From contig CAWCBH010000003.1 in NCBI GenBank assembly GCA_963793785.1, forward strand, positions 1,984,001 to 2,048,000: 64,000 bases of DNA, given 5' to 3'. Positions 54,840-63,392 of this stretch are shown here, piece by piece (position 1 is the first letter of the stretch; each line of letters opens with the position of its first letter). The notes beneath the pieces are model-generated. The model did no database searches. It saw only the letters and a list, made by a program, of their open reading frames with translations, and was not told the DNA's origin. Origin of the DNA: CAWCBH01 sp963793785. Lineage in GTDB: Bacteria > Actinomycetota > Thermoleophilia > Solirubrobacterales > 70-9. The translations under genes were made by a program, and so were the position numbers.

Positions 54840-56015
54840 ATGCTCGGCGGCGGCTCCCTGACCCTGTTCCACGTCCGCGGAATCCGGATCACGGTCGATT
54901 GGTCGTGGTTCCTCGTCCTCTTCCTGGTCATCGTCTGGCTGTCGGACTTCTACGGCGACATCCTCGGCGACCCCGAGGGTCTCGGCCCGTACGCGCTGGC
55001 GGTGGCGAGCGCGCTCGGGTTCTTCGGCTCGATCGTCCTGCACGAGCTCGGCCACGCTTTCGTCGCGCTGCGCAACGGGATCGGGATCTCGAGCATCCAG
55101 CTCTGGATCTTCGGCGGCCTGGCCCGGCTCGATCGCGACGCCGACAGCCCCTCGACCGAGTTCAAGGTGGCGATCGGCGGCCCGGCGGTGACGCTGGCGA
55201 TCGTCGTCGTCCTGGCGGCTGTCGGCCTGCTCGCCGCCGGGCCCGGAGACTTCGGCGATGCGATGCTCGTCGACGGCGGGGCCGAGACCTCGGGCCTGCT
55301 GGCAATGGTCGCTTGGCTGGCCTCGATCAACCTGCTCGTCCTGGTCTTCAACCTGCTGCCGGCGTTTCCGATGGACGGCGGGCGGATCGTCCGCGCAATC
55401 GCCTGGTGGCGGACCGGTAACCGCGCCTCGGCAACCCGTTTCGCCGCCACGCTGGGCCAGGGGTTCGCATACCTGTTCATCGGCGGCGGGCTGGTCCTGG
55501 TCTTCACCGGGATCGACGTCTTCACCGGCATCTGGCTGGCGCTGATCGGGATCGTCATCAACGGCTCCGCGAGAGCAGCGAACGTGCAGACTGCGATCTC
55601 GACCCGGATCGAGGGGATGCGGGTCGGCGACGTGATGGATCGCGAGCCGGTCGCGATCCCCGAGGAGCTGAGCATCGAGCAGGCGCTGGACCAGTACTTC
55701 CTGCGCTATCGCTGGCCGTGGTTTCCGGTCGTCGACGCGGCGCATCGCTTCCGCGGCCTGCTGGAGCGCGATCGCGCCGACGAGGTCCCGGAGGTGAGCC
55801 GGGCGACGGCGACGGTCGGGGATCTGATCGAGGCCGACCAGGGCTCGCTGCATGTCTCCGAGGACGCTCCCCTCGACAGCTTGCTGGCGAACCAGAACCT
55901 GCGCCGGTTCGGCGCCCTGATCGCCGTCGACGCGGAGGGGCGCCTGCGTGGTGTGGTCACCGCCGAGCAGGTCGGGCGAGCCCTGCGCGACGCGACCGCG
56001 ACCGGCGTTCCCTGA
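54840..56015 (+). CDS. M50-family site-2 protease with CBS domains
   Basis: 391 residues from ATG 54840. A short N-terminal part is followed by membrane helices carrying the zinc motif IVLHELGHAFVAL (about 66-70) and NLLPAFPMDGGRIVRAI with the third ligand Asp. The C-terminal half holds a CBS pair: MRVGDVMDREPVAIPEELSIEQAL and GDLIEADQGSLHVSEDAPLDSLL, ending GRLRGVVTAEQVGRAL. Such Rip3-type proteases cut membrane-embedded regulators. The CBS domains would sense nucleotides. No partner sigma or anti-sigma gene is adjacent. Confidence 0.92.
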   Translation: MLGGGSLTLFHVRGIRITVDWSWFLVLFLVIVWLSDFYGDILGDPEGLGPYALAVASALGFFGSIVLHELGHAFVALRNGIGISSIQLWIFGGLARLDRDADSPSTEFKVAIGGPAVTLAIVVVLAAVGLLAAGPGDFGDAMLVDGGAETSGLLAMVAWLASINLLVLVFNLLPAFPMDGGRIVRAIAWWRTGNRASATRFAATLGQGFAYLFIGGGLVLVFTGIDVFTGIWLALIGIVINGSARAANVQTAISTRIEGMRVGDVMDREPVAIPEELSIEQALDQYFLRYRWPWFPVVDAAHRFRGLLERDRADEVPEVSRATATVGDLIEADQGSLHVSEDAPLDSLLANQNLRRFGALIAVDAEGRLRGVVTAEQVGRALRDATATGVP

Positions 56016-56034
56016 CCGAGCTCCGCGGCCCGCG

Positions 56035-56066
56035 GCGAAAATCCGACAACTTGCTCGGATTTTCGC
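56035..56066. terminator. Perfect 12-bp hairpin upstream of sdhA
   Basis: GCGAAAATCCGA (56035-56046) and TCGGATTTTCGC (56055-56066) form a perfect stem around the loop CAACTTGC. It contains the only A/T-rich run of this area. It lies 20 bp after the M50 protease stop and immediately before the candidate sdhA -10 box. It could terminate the upstream transcript or serve as an operator for the sdh genes. Confidence 0.5.
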
Positions 56067-56070
56067 TCTA

Positions 56071-56076
56071 TAGCAT
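56071..56076 (+). promoter_or_regulatory. Candidate -10 box of sdhA
   Basis: TAGCAT (TANNNT) ends six bases before the GTG start of sdhA, in the context TATAGCATCGAT. This spacing would give a leaderless transcript. No Shine-Dalgarno sequence is present. Confidence 0.4.
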
Positions 56077-56082
56077 CGATGC

Positions 56083-57771
56083 GTGCCCTCCCACGACGTC
56101 CTCGTGATCGGCGCCGGCCTGGCAGGCCAGCGCGCGGCACTCGCCGCGGCTGAAGAGGGCGTCTCGGTGGGGATCATCAGCAAGGTCCATCCCGTCCGCT
56201 CCCACTCCAACGCGGCCCAGGGCGGAATCAACGCGGCGCTGAACCCCGACGACTCCTGGGAGTCGCACGCCTTCGACACCGTCAAGGGCTCCGACTACCT
56301 CGGCGACCAGGACGCGATCGAGGTGATGTGTCGCGAGGCGCCGGAGGAGATCCTCCACCTCGAGCATCTCGGCGTGACCTTCCATCGCAACGAGGAGGGC
56401 AAGCTCGGCACCCGCGCCTTCGGAGGTGCTTCCGCCGCCCGTACCTACTACGTCGCCGACATCACCGGGCAGGCGATCATGCACGTCCTATACGAGCAGC
56501 TGATGAAGCACTCCGAGGCGGTGGCGCGCTACGAGGAGTGGTTCTGCACGGCGCTGGCGCTCGACGATGACGGCGAGTGCTGCGGCGTCGTCACCCGCAA
56601 CATCGCCGACGGCTCGATGGAGCTGTTCGGCGCCAAGGCGGTGATCCTCGCAACCGGCGGCAACGGCCAGGCCTGGAAGCCGACCACCAACGCGCTGATC
56701 TGCACCGGCGACGGGATCGCGATGGCCTACCGCGTCGGAGCGAAGTTGATGGACATGGAGATGATCCAGTACCACCCGACGACGCTGGCTCGCAAGGGCT
56801 TTCTGATCACCGAGGGAGCGCGGGGCGAGGGCGCGCACCTGCTGAACGCCAACGGCGACCGTTTCATGGAGACCTACGCGCCCAACAAGATGGAGCTCGC
56901 CTCCCGCGACGTCGTCTCCCGCGCCGAGCAGACCGAGATCAACGAGGGGCGCGGGTTTCCCGACGGCACGGTGGCGCTCGACATCACCGTCGTGCCCCGG
57001 AAGCGGATCCACGAGGCGCTGCGCGAGATCGTCCTCGTCGGGCGCGACTTCGCCGGGGTCGACATCACCCGCGAGCCGATCCGCATCAAGCCCGGCAACC
57101 ACTACACGATGGGCGGGGTCAAGACCGACGTCGAGGGGCGGACGAACATCGGCGGCCTCTACGCCGCCGGCGAGGTGGCGTGCGTCTCCGTGCACGGGGG
57201 GAACCGTCTCGGCGCCAACTCGCTGCTGGACACGCTGATCTTCGGCAAGCACTCCGGGATCGACGCCGCTGCGCGCGCGAAGCGGATCAGCGGCTCCCGT
57301 CCCTCCGCGGCCGCGCTCGAAGACGAGCAGCGACAGATCGAGGAGCTTGCCGGCCGCGAGAAAGGCTCGGGCCGCCGGGTCTCGGAGATCAAGCTGGAGC
57401 TCGGTGAGACGATGGACCGCTACGTGGCGGTGTTTCGCGACGAGGAGGGCATCAAGACCGCGCTGGAGACCGTCCAGCGCCTCAAGGAGGAGGCCGCGAG
57501 CGCCTACATCGACGACCGCGGCAGCGTCTTCAACCAGGACGTACTGGGGGCGATCGAGCTGGGCTACATGCTCGATTGCGCCGAGTGCACGTGCCTGGGG
57601 GCGCTGGAGCGCAAGGAGAGCCGCGGCGCCCAGTACCGGACCGATTTCCCGGAGCGAGACGACGAGGAGTGGCTGAAGCACATCGACATCTCGATGAACG
57701 GCGACGGGCCGGAGGTCACCTATTCCGATGTGACGATGACCCAGTGGGAGCCCCAGGAGAGGACGTATTAG
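56083..57771 (+). CDS. sdhA: Succinate dehydrogenase/fumarate reductase flavoprotein subunit
   Basis: 562 residues from GTG 56083. Typical features are the FAD loop VLVIGAGLAGQRAALAAAE, SHSNAAQGGINAAL with the FAD-linking His region, LGTRAFGGASAARTYYVAD and ILATGGNGQAW. The substrate region IQYHPTTLARKGFLITEGARGEGA, NHYTMGGVKTDVEG and GLYAAGEVACVSVHGGNRLGANSLLDTLIFGK are also present. It oxidises succinate to fumarate and donates electrons to SdhB. Part of a three-gene operon with sdhB and an HdrB-like subunit. Confidence 0.95.
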   Translation: MPSHDVLVIGAGLAGQRAALAAAEEGVSVGIISKVHPVRSHSNAAQGGINAALNPDDSWESHAFDTVKGSDYLGDQDAIEVMCREAPEEILHLEHLGVTFHRNEEGKLGTRAFGGASAARTYYVADITGQAIMHVLYEQLMKHSEAVARYEEWFCTALALDDDGECCGVVTRNIADGSMELFGAKAVILATGGNGQAWKPTTNALICTGDGIAMAYRVGAKLMDMEMIQYHPTTLARKGFLITEGARGEGAHLLNANGDRFMETYAPNKMELASRDVVSRAEQTEINEGRGFPDGTVALDITVVPRKRIHEALREIVLVGRDFAGVDITREPIRIKPGNHYTMGGVKTDVEGRTNIGGLYAAGEVACVSVHGGNRLGANSLLDTLIFGKHSGIDAAARAKRISGSRPSAAALEDEQRQIEELAGREKGSGRRVSEIKLELGETMDRYVAVFRDEEGIKTALETVQRLKEEAASAYIDDRGSVFNQDVLGAIELGYMLDCAECTCLGALERKESRGAQYRTDFPERDDEEWLKHIDISMNGDGPEVTYSDVTMTQWEPQERTY

Positions 57772-57774
57772 CCG

Positions 57775-58881
57775 ATGCCTGAGTACACGCTGAAGATCCG
57801 CCGCTACCAGCCCGAGGCGGGCGAAGGTCCCTTCTGGGAGGAGTTCGAGGTCGAGCTGGAGGAGTCGCTATCCGTCCTCGACGGGATCCTCCAGGTCCGC
57901 GATCGCGACGACGGCACCCTGGCCGTGCGCTGCTCCTGCAAGGCGGCGATCTGCGGCTCCTGCGGGATGAAGATCAACGGTGAGTCGGGACTCGCCTGCA
58001 AGACCCAGATCGGCGACGCCCACGCCGCGGCCAACCGGCGAAACGGCGGTGCCAACCCGATCGTGGTCGAGCCGATGGGGAATATGCCGGTGATCAAGGA
58101 CCTGGTCACCGATATGGAGTCCACCCACTGGGAGAAGATCCGCCGCGTCACCCCATGGCTGCTGCCCGCCGGCGATCCGCCGGAGCGCGAGTACGTGGTC
58201 GAGCCGGAGTCGATGATCGACATCACCCAGTCGATGGCCTGCATCCAGTGCGGCGCCTGCGTATCGGCCTGCCTGTCGATGGAGGTCGACCCCGATTTCA
58301 TCGGCCCGGCCGCCCTCGCCAAGGCTTACCGGTTCGTCGGCGATCCGCGCGACGCCGAGACCGAGGAGCGCCTGCACGACCTGGCCCAGGACCCGCACGG
58401 GATCTATGACTGCACGCACTGCTTCTCCTGCATCGACGCCTGCCCGAAGGGGGTGGCGCCGATGGACCAGATCATGCGCCTGCGGCGACGGGCCGGGGAG
58501 CACGGGATCCGCGACCAGAACAACGGCCATAACCACGAGGCCGCGTTCACGAAGATCATCGAGCGCAAGGGGACGCTCGACGAGTCGCTGCTGCTGCAGG
58601 AGTCCTACGCGCCCGGGGTGAAGGGCAAGCTGAAGCCGACCAAGGCTGCGATCAAGGGGCTGATCGGGTCGGTCCCGACCGCGATCCGCGGCCTCCGATC
58701 CGGCAAGATGCGCTCGCTGCCGAAGCTGATCCCCGGCATCCACCCGGAGCTGCCCGACGGCGCCCAAGACGAGGTGAAGGCGATCTACGAGCACGCCGAG
58801 GAGCACCGGATGGAGGTCAACTCCTACATCCAGGGCGAGGAGGCGGTCGAGCCCGAGCCGGACGAGGTCGAGGAACGATGA
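57775..58881 (+). CDS. sdhB: Succinate dehydrogenase iron-sulphur subunit, extended type
   Basis: 368 residues from ATG 57775, longer than the usual 230-260. The [2Fe-2S] ligands are CSCKAAICGSCGMK (about 52-65) with C at GLACKT. The second cluster motif is CIQCGACVSAC. The third motif CTHCFSCIDACP has four cysteines (CxxCxxCxxxCP), where classical SdhB has Ile or Ser at the second position. This suggests a [4Fe-4S] centre in place of [3Fe-4S], as reported for Sulfolobus-type enzymes. A C-terminal extension of about 120 residues ends in acidic sequence. Its stop overlaps the next start (ATGA). Confidence 0.93.
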   Translation: MPEYTLKIRRYQPEAGEGPFWEEFEVELEESLSVLDGILQVRDRDDGTLAVRCSCKAAICGSCGMKINGESGLACKTQIGDAHAAANRRNGGANPIVVEPMGNMPVIKDLVTDMESTHWEKIRRVTPWLLPAGDPPEREYVVEPESMIDITQSMACIQCGACVSACLSMEVDPDFIGPAALAKAYRFVGDPRDAETEERLHDLAQDPHGIYDCTHCFSCIDACPKGVAPMDQIMRLRRRAGEHGIRDQNNGHNHEAAFTKIIERKGTLDESLLLQESYAPGVKGKLKPTKAAIKGLIGSVPTAIRGLRSGKMRSLPKLIPGIHPELPDGAQDEVKAIYEHAEEHRMEVNSYIQGEEAVEPEPDEVEER

Positions 58882-59786
58882 GCGACCCGATCAAGGTCGC
58901 TTACTGGCCCGGCTGCGTCTCGCGCGGCTTCACGACCGAGCTGCACGGTTCGATGGCGCTTGTCGCCGAGCGGCTCGGGATCGAGCTGGTCGAGCTCGAC
59001 CGCGCCAATTGCTGCGGCGCCGGGGTGATCGCCGAGCACAACCAGGAGCTGGCCGACACCCTCAACGCCCGCACCTTTGCGCTCGCCCAGCAGACCGGGC
59101 TGGCGATGATGAACATCTGCTCGACCTGCCAGGGAGCCCAGTCCGAATGCCAGCAGCGCCTCGACGCCGACTCCGCCTACCGCGCCCACGTCAATGAGGC
59201 GCTGTCCGGGCAGGGGCTTGAGTACGTCAAGGACAAGGACGGGTTCACGAACAAGAACTTCCTCTGGCTGCTGGTCGAGGACTACGGGCTGGAGCGGCTG
59301 CGAGAGCAGGTCAAGCGACCGCTTTCTGGCCTGCGGGTCGGCCCCTTCTACGGCTGCTACATCGTCCGCCCCAAGCACCGGCTCGGCTACGGCGAGCACC
59401 CGGATCGCGACCTCTACCTGGAGCAGGTGATCGAGGCCCTCGGCGGGGAAGTCGTCGACTACGACGGCTCCCGCAAGTGCTGCGGCTTCCCGGTGATCAC
59501 GATGAACCGCGAGACCTCGCTACGCCAGGCGGGCACCCACCTCGGCGACGCACTCGACGCCGGCGCCGACTGCCTGGTCACCCCCTGCCCGCTCTGCCAC
59601 CTGAACCTCGACATGCAGCAGCCCGAGGCGGCAAAGGTCGTCGACCGCGACCTCGGCCTGGCGGTCCTGCATCTGCCGCAGCTGGTCGGGCTGGCGCTCG
59701 GCGCGGAGCCGGAGCAGCTCGGCATGGGCCGCCACATCGCTCCGACGCGCTGGGTCGAGGAGCGGCTGGCCGGCGCCCCGGCCTAG
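58878..59786 (+). CDS. SdhE/HdrB-like CCG-domain subunit of succinate dehydrogenase
   Basis: 302 residues from ATG 58878. There are two CCG domains. The first has YWPGCVSRG, RANCCGAGVIAEH and ICSTCQGA. The second has FYGCYIVRP, SRKCCGFPVITM and CPLCHLNLD. This is the arrangement of heterodisulphide reductase subunit B and of SdhE in archaeal and epsilonproteobacterial type-E succinate:quinone oxidoreductases. It replaces the usual haem-b membrane subunits. No transmembrane helix is visible and no SdhF or SdhC/SdhD follows; the next gene is an antiporter on the opposite strand (stops overlap). Symbol not assigned because usage varies. Confidence 0.88.
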   Translation: MSDPIKVAYWPGCVSRGFTTELHGSMALVAERLGIELVELDRANCCGAGVIAEHNQELADTLNARTFALAQQTGLAMMNICSTCQGAQSECQQRLDADSAYRAHVNEALSGQGLEYVKDKDGFTNKNFLWLLVEDYGLERLREQVKRPLSGLRVGPFYGCYIVRPKHRLGYGEHPDRDLYLEQVIEALGGEVVDYDGSRKCCGFPVITMNRETSLRQAGTHLGDALDAGADCLVTPCPLCHLNLDMQQPEAAKVVDRDLGLAVLHLPQLVGLALGAEPEQLGMGRHIAPTRWVEERLAGAPA

Positions 59787-61012
59787 TCGAGCCCGGCGGG
59801 CCCGAGGGCGCCGCCCTCGGCTTCGTCGCGCTCCTGGCGGCGCCCCATCCAGCCGGCGCCCACCGTGTCGGTGAGCCCGTGAGCCATGATCGAGCAGATG
59901 ATCACGATCGCCGCGGCATCGAAGATCAGCTCGTTGTGGGTGACGCGAGAGTTGAGGACATATAGGGCGAATAGCATCGAAGCCACCCCCTTGGGTCCGA
60001 ACCAGGCCATGAACAGCTGCTGGGCGCGCGGCAGGCCGGTGCGCAGGAACGAAAGCAGCACCGCAGCCGGCCGGGCCACCAGCAGCGCGAAGAGCACGAA
60101 CGCGATCTCCGCCGGAATACTTCCTTGGAAGCCGGTGGCGACGATCAGCGCCCCGAAGACGAAGAACGTAAGCACCTGCGAGATCGCCGAGGCGTTCTCC
60201 GCGAACTCCACGAATGCGTCCGGGACCTCGTGCTCGGCTGCCCCCATCGCGATCCCGGCCACGAATGCGGCGATCAGGCCGTTGCCGATCGTCACGTCGG
60301 CGAGGCCGAAGGCGGCGAGGCCGAAGCCGACCGCGTAGATGCCCTCATAGCGCGGGGTAATACCTCCACCGGGCAGCCGGTTGTGGAGGCGCCCGCCGAG
60401 CACCCCCACCGCGAGACCGATCAAAGCCCCGACCGCTGCCTCACCCGCCAGCTGCGTTGCCTCACTTCCGGCGTCGCCGCCCGGAGAGGCGAGGACGAGG
60501 AAGAAGAGCACGAACGGGAGTGCCAGTCCGTCGTTTAGGCCAGACTCGAGGTTGAGCGTGTGGCGAACGTTGCGCGGCACCCGCTGCGCGGTCACCACGG
60601 TCGAGGTGACGACCGGGTCGGTGGGCGAGAGAACGGCACCGATCAGGAAGGCCTCCGCCCAGCTCAGCTCGGGGAACAGCGCCTTGGCGGCAAGGGCCAG
60701 CATCGCCATCGTCAGCGGCATCGCCAGGATCAGCGAGCGAGCGACCGGGCTCCAGTGGCGGGCTAGGAGCTCGCGCTCGACGTACATCCCGTCGGAGAAC
60801 AGGGTCAGGATCAGGGCCAGCTCGACAAGGTGGATGACGGCCTCGTCGCGTGCGTCGACTTCGACTACGTCGAAGGCGGCGAGCACGACGCCCACGGTGA
60901 CCGAGAGCACCGAGACCGAGAGCACGGTCCCCCGCATCACGCCCGAGAGCGCCGCCGCCACCGCCAGCAGGCTGCCGAAGAGGAGAAGCGCCTCGCCGAA
61001 GCCGATGTCCAT
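59783..61012 (-). CDS. CPA1-family Na+/H+ (cation/proton) antiporter
   Basis: 409 residues from ATG 61012 with about 12 transmembrane helices. The ion-site motifs are SPTDPVVTSTVV and the following NLESGLNDGLALPFVLFFL, with the two acidic residues of the CPA1 type. ITVGNGLIA-like and FGPKGVASMLFALYVL segments match the transport core. It is expected to exchange Na+ or K+ for protons across the cytoplasmic membrane. A short soluble C-tail lacks a regulatory domain. It is 6 bp after asd, so it may be co-transcribed with lysC-asd. Confidence 0.9.
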   Translation of the reverse strand: MDIGFGEALLLFGSLLAVAAALSGVMRGTVLSVSVLSVTVGVVLAAFDVVEVDARDEAVIHLVELALILTLFSDGMYVERELLARHWSPVARSLILAMPLTMAMLALAAKALFPELSWAEAFLIGAVLSPTDPVVTSTVVTAQRVPRNVRHTLNLESGLNDGLALPFVLFFLVLASPGGDAGSEATQLAGEAAVGALIGLAVGVLGGRLHNRLPGGGITPRYEGIYAVGFGLAAFGLADVTIGNGLIAAFVAGIAMGAAEHEVPDAFVEFAENASAISQVLTFFVFGALIVATGFQGSIPAEIAFVLFALLVARPAAVLLSFLRTGLPRAQQLFMAWFGPKGVASMLFALYVLNSRVTHNELIFDAAAIVIICSIMAHGLTDTVGAGWMGRRQERDEAEGGALGPAGLD

Positions 61013-61018
61013 GCCGGC

Positions 61019-62053
61019 TCAGCGGGAGCCGAGCAGGTCGCGCTCGACCAGGAGTTCGGCGACCTGGACCGCGTTGGTCGCGGCTCCCTTGCGCAGGTTG
61101 TCCCCGACGATCCACATGTTCAGGCAACGGTCGTGGCTGGGGTCGCGGCGGATGCGGCCGACGAGCACCTCGTCGGTCCCGGCCGCATCGATCGCCAGCG
61201 GGTAGAGGCCGTTGCCGGGGTCATCGAGGACGACGACGCCCGGAGCCGCCGCCAGGACCTCGCGGCACTGCTCGGGGGAGAGGTCCTCACGCGTCTGCAC
61301 GTTGACCGACTCCGAGTGCCCGGCGATCACCGGCACCCGCACGCAGGTGGCGGAGATCCCGACCTCCTCGCCGAGGTCGAGGATTTTGCGGGTCTCCGCC
61401 ATCACCTTGCGCTCCTCGGTCGTGTAGTCATCGCCGGCCTTGAAGGTCTCGACCTGCGGGACGACATTGAAGGCGATCTGGTGCGGGTAGACCTCGGCGC
61501 TCGGCGTCCGCCCTTCGAGCACATCCGCGGCCTGGGTGCGCAGCTCCTCGATCGCGCGCTGGCCGGTGCCCGAGACCGACTGGTAGCTGGAGAGGATCAC
61601 CCGCTCCAGCCCCACCGCACGGTGGATCGGGGCCAGGGCGACGACCATCTGCATCGTCGTGCAGTTGGGGTTGGCGACGATTCCCTTGTGGGCCTCGATC
61701 GCGTCGGGGTTGACCTCGGAGACAACCAGCGGCACCTCTTCGTTCATGCGCCAGTGGCTGGTGTTGTCGACGACGACCGCGCCGGCGTCGACCAGCTTCG
61801 GGGCCCACTCGGCGCTGACCGCGCCCCCGGCCGAGGAGAGGACGACGTCGAGGCCCTCGATCGAATCCTCGCCGACCGCGCGGACCTCGAGCTCGGAGCC
61901 ATTGAAGCTGACGCGCTTGCCGGCCGAGCGCTCGGAGGCGAGCGGCACGACTTCCCGGGCCGGAAAGTCCCGCTCGGCGAGAACCCGCAGGATCGTCGAG
62001 CCCACTGCACCCGTTGCGCCGAGAACCCCGACTCTCAAGCCGTTGCCGCTCAT
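61019..62053 (-). CDS. asd: Aspartate-semialdehyde dehydrogenase
   Basis: 344 residues from ATG 62053, overlapping the lysC stop (ATGA). It has an NADP loop RVGVLGATGAVGSTILRVL, SSAGGAVSAEWAP, the catalytic Cys in GIVANPNCTTMQMVVAL (about 131), and YQSVSGTGQRAIEEL. The catalytic-His segment RVPVIAGHSESVNVQT follows. It reduces aspartyl phosphate to the semialdehyde for Lys, DAP, Thr and Met synthesis. The lysC-asd pair is standard in actinobacteria. Confidence 0.96.
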   Translation of the reverse strand: MSGNGLRVGVLGATGAVGSTILRVLAERDFPAREVVPLASERSAGKRVSFNGSELEVRAVGEDSIEGLDVVLSSAGGAVSAEWAPKLVDAGAVVVDNTSHWRMNEEVPLVVSEVNPDAIEAHKGIVANPNCTTMQMVVALAPIHRAVGLERVILSSYQSVSGTGQRAIEELRTQAADVLEGRTPSAEVYPHQIAFNVVPQVETFKAGDDYTTEERKVMAETRKILDLGEEVGISATCVRVPVIAGHSESVNVQTREDLSPEQCREVLAAAPGVVVLDDPGNGLYPLAIDAAGTDEVLVGRIRRDPSHDRCLNMWIVGDNLRKGAATNAVQVAELLVERDLLGSR

Positions 62054-63336
62054 GACGGCACGGTGGGGCGATGCTCGCTGCCGGTCGGGTCCTCCTCGCG
62101 GACCGCATCGGCGCCGAGCTCGAACGCCTCGTGCAGGGCCTTCACGGCCGCCGGAACCTGCTCGGCGTCGATCACGCAGGAGATCTTGATCGGCGAGGTG
62201 GAGATCATCTCGATGTTTATCTGCGACTCGCCGAGGGTCTGGAAGACCTTCGCCGCGACTCCCGGGTGGCTGCGCATCCCGGCGCCGACGATCGAGACCT
62301 TGCCGATCCGCTCGTCCTTGAGCAGGTCGGCCGAGACGTCTCCGAGGCCGCGGATCGTCTCCTCGGCGAGGTCCAGGTCGCTGCGCTCGACGGTGAACGA
62401 GAGGTCGGCGCGCTGGTCCTCGCCGACGGGCTCGTTCTGGATGATCATGTCGACGTTGACGTTGGCTGCGGCCAGGGCGACGAAAATGCGCCCCGCGACA
62501 CCGGGCTCGTCGCGAACGCCGCTCAGCGTCACGCGAGCCTCGCCGTCGGAGTGGGTGACTGCGGTTACCAGCGGCCGTTCCATCGTCTCGTCCTCGGGGA
62601 GCACGAGGGTACCGGGGGCATCCTCGAAGCTGCTGCGGCAATGGATCCGGACACCGTGGTTGCGCGCGTACTCGACCGAGCGCAGCTGCAGCACCTTGGC
62701 GCCCGAGGCCGACATCTCGAGCATCTCCTCGTAGGAGACCATCCGCAGCATCCGGGCGCCGGGGACGATCCGCGGGTCGGCGCTGAAGACGCCGCGGACG
62801 TCGGTGTAGATCTCGCAGACGCCTGCCCGCAGCGCGGCGGCGATCGCGACCGCGGTGGTGTCGGATCCCCCCCGCCCGAGGGTGGTCACGTCACGGCTCT
62901 CGGTGGAGACGCCCTGAAAGCCGGCCACGAGCACGATCCGGTCCTCGTCGAGCGCCTCGCGGATGCGATCGGCGCGGACGTCGATGATCCGCGCCTTGGT
63001 GTGCGACGAATCGGTCACGATCCCGGCCTGGGACCCGGTAAGCGAGATCGCCTCGTGGCCCATGTCGTGGATCGCCATCGCGCAGAGCGCGCACGAAACC
63101 CGCTCTCCGGTCGAGAGCAGCATGTCCATCTCCCGGGCGACCGGCCGCGAGGAGATCTCGAAGGCCGCATCGAGGAGCTCGTTGGTCGTCTTGCCGCGTG
63201 CCGACAGCACAGCGACGACCCGGCTGCCGGCCTCGCGAGCGGCGACGATCCTCGTCGCGGCCCGCTTGATCTCCTCCGCTCCGGCGACCGAGCTGCCACC
63301 GAACTTCATCACCACGATGTCGGCCTGCTCGGTCAT
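62050..63336 (-). CDS. lysC: Aspartokinase
   Basis: 428 residues from ATG 63336. The kinase domain has VVMKFGGSSVAGAEEI, LSTGERVSCALCAMAI, GFQGVSTESRDVTTLGRGGSDTTAVAIAAAL, and TDVRGVFSADPRIVP. Two ACT domains follow (ARVTLSGVRDEPGVAGRIFVALAAANVNVDMIIQN; IGKVSIVGAGMRSHPGVAAKVFQTLGES), so feedback control by Lys/Thr is likely. It phosphorylates aspartate in the first step of the pathway. No lysine riboswitch fits in the 56-bp gap upstream. Confidence 0.96.
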   Translation of the reverse strand: MTEQADIVVMKFGGSSVAGAEEIKRAATRIVAAREAGSRVVAVLSARGKTTNELLDAAFEISSRPVAREMDMLLSTGERVSCALCAMAIHDMGHEAISLTGSQAGIVTDSSHTKARIIDVRADRIREALDEDRIVLVAGFQGVSTESRDVTTLGRGGSDTTAVAIAAALRAGVCEIYTDVRGVFSADPRIVPGARMLRMVSYEEMLEMSASGAKVLQLRSVEYARNHGVRIHCRSSFEDAPGTLVLPEDETMERPLVTAVTHSDGEARVTLSGVRDEPGVAGRIFVALAAANVNVDMIIQNEPVGEDQRADLSFTVERSDLDLAEETIRGLGDVSADLLKDERIGKVSIVGAGMRSHPGVAAKVFQTLGESQINIEMISTSPIKISCVIDAEQVPAAVKALHEAFELGADAVREEDPTGSEHRPTVPS

Positions 63337-63392
63337 GGGAGAGGCTGAGGATAGGGATGTCTCCCGCCCCGGAACGTCATGATCCCGGCCCG

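Noticed and set aside
63337..63392. Lysine riboswitch upstream of lysC
   Set aside because: The 56-bp divergent gap is too short and shows no matching structure.
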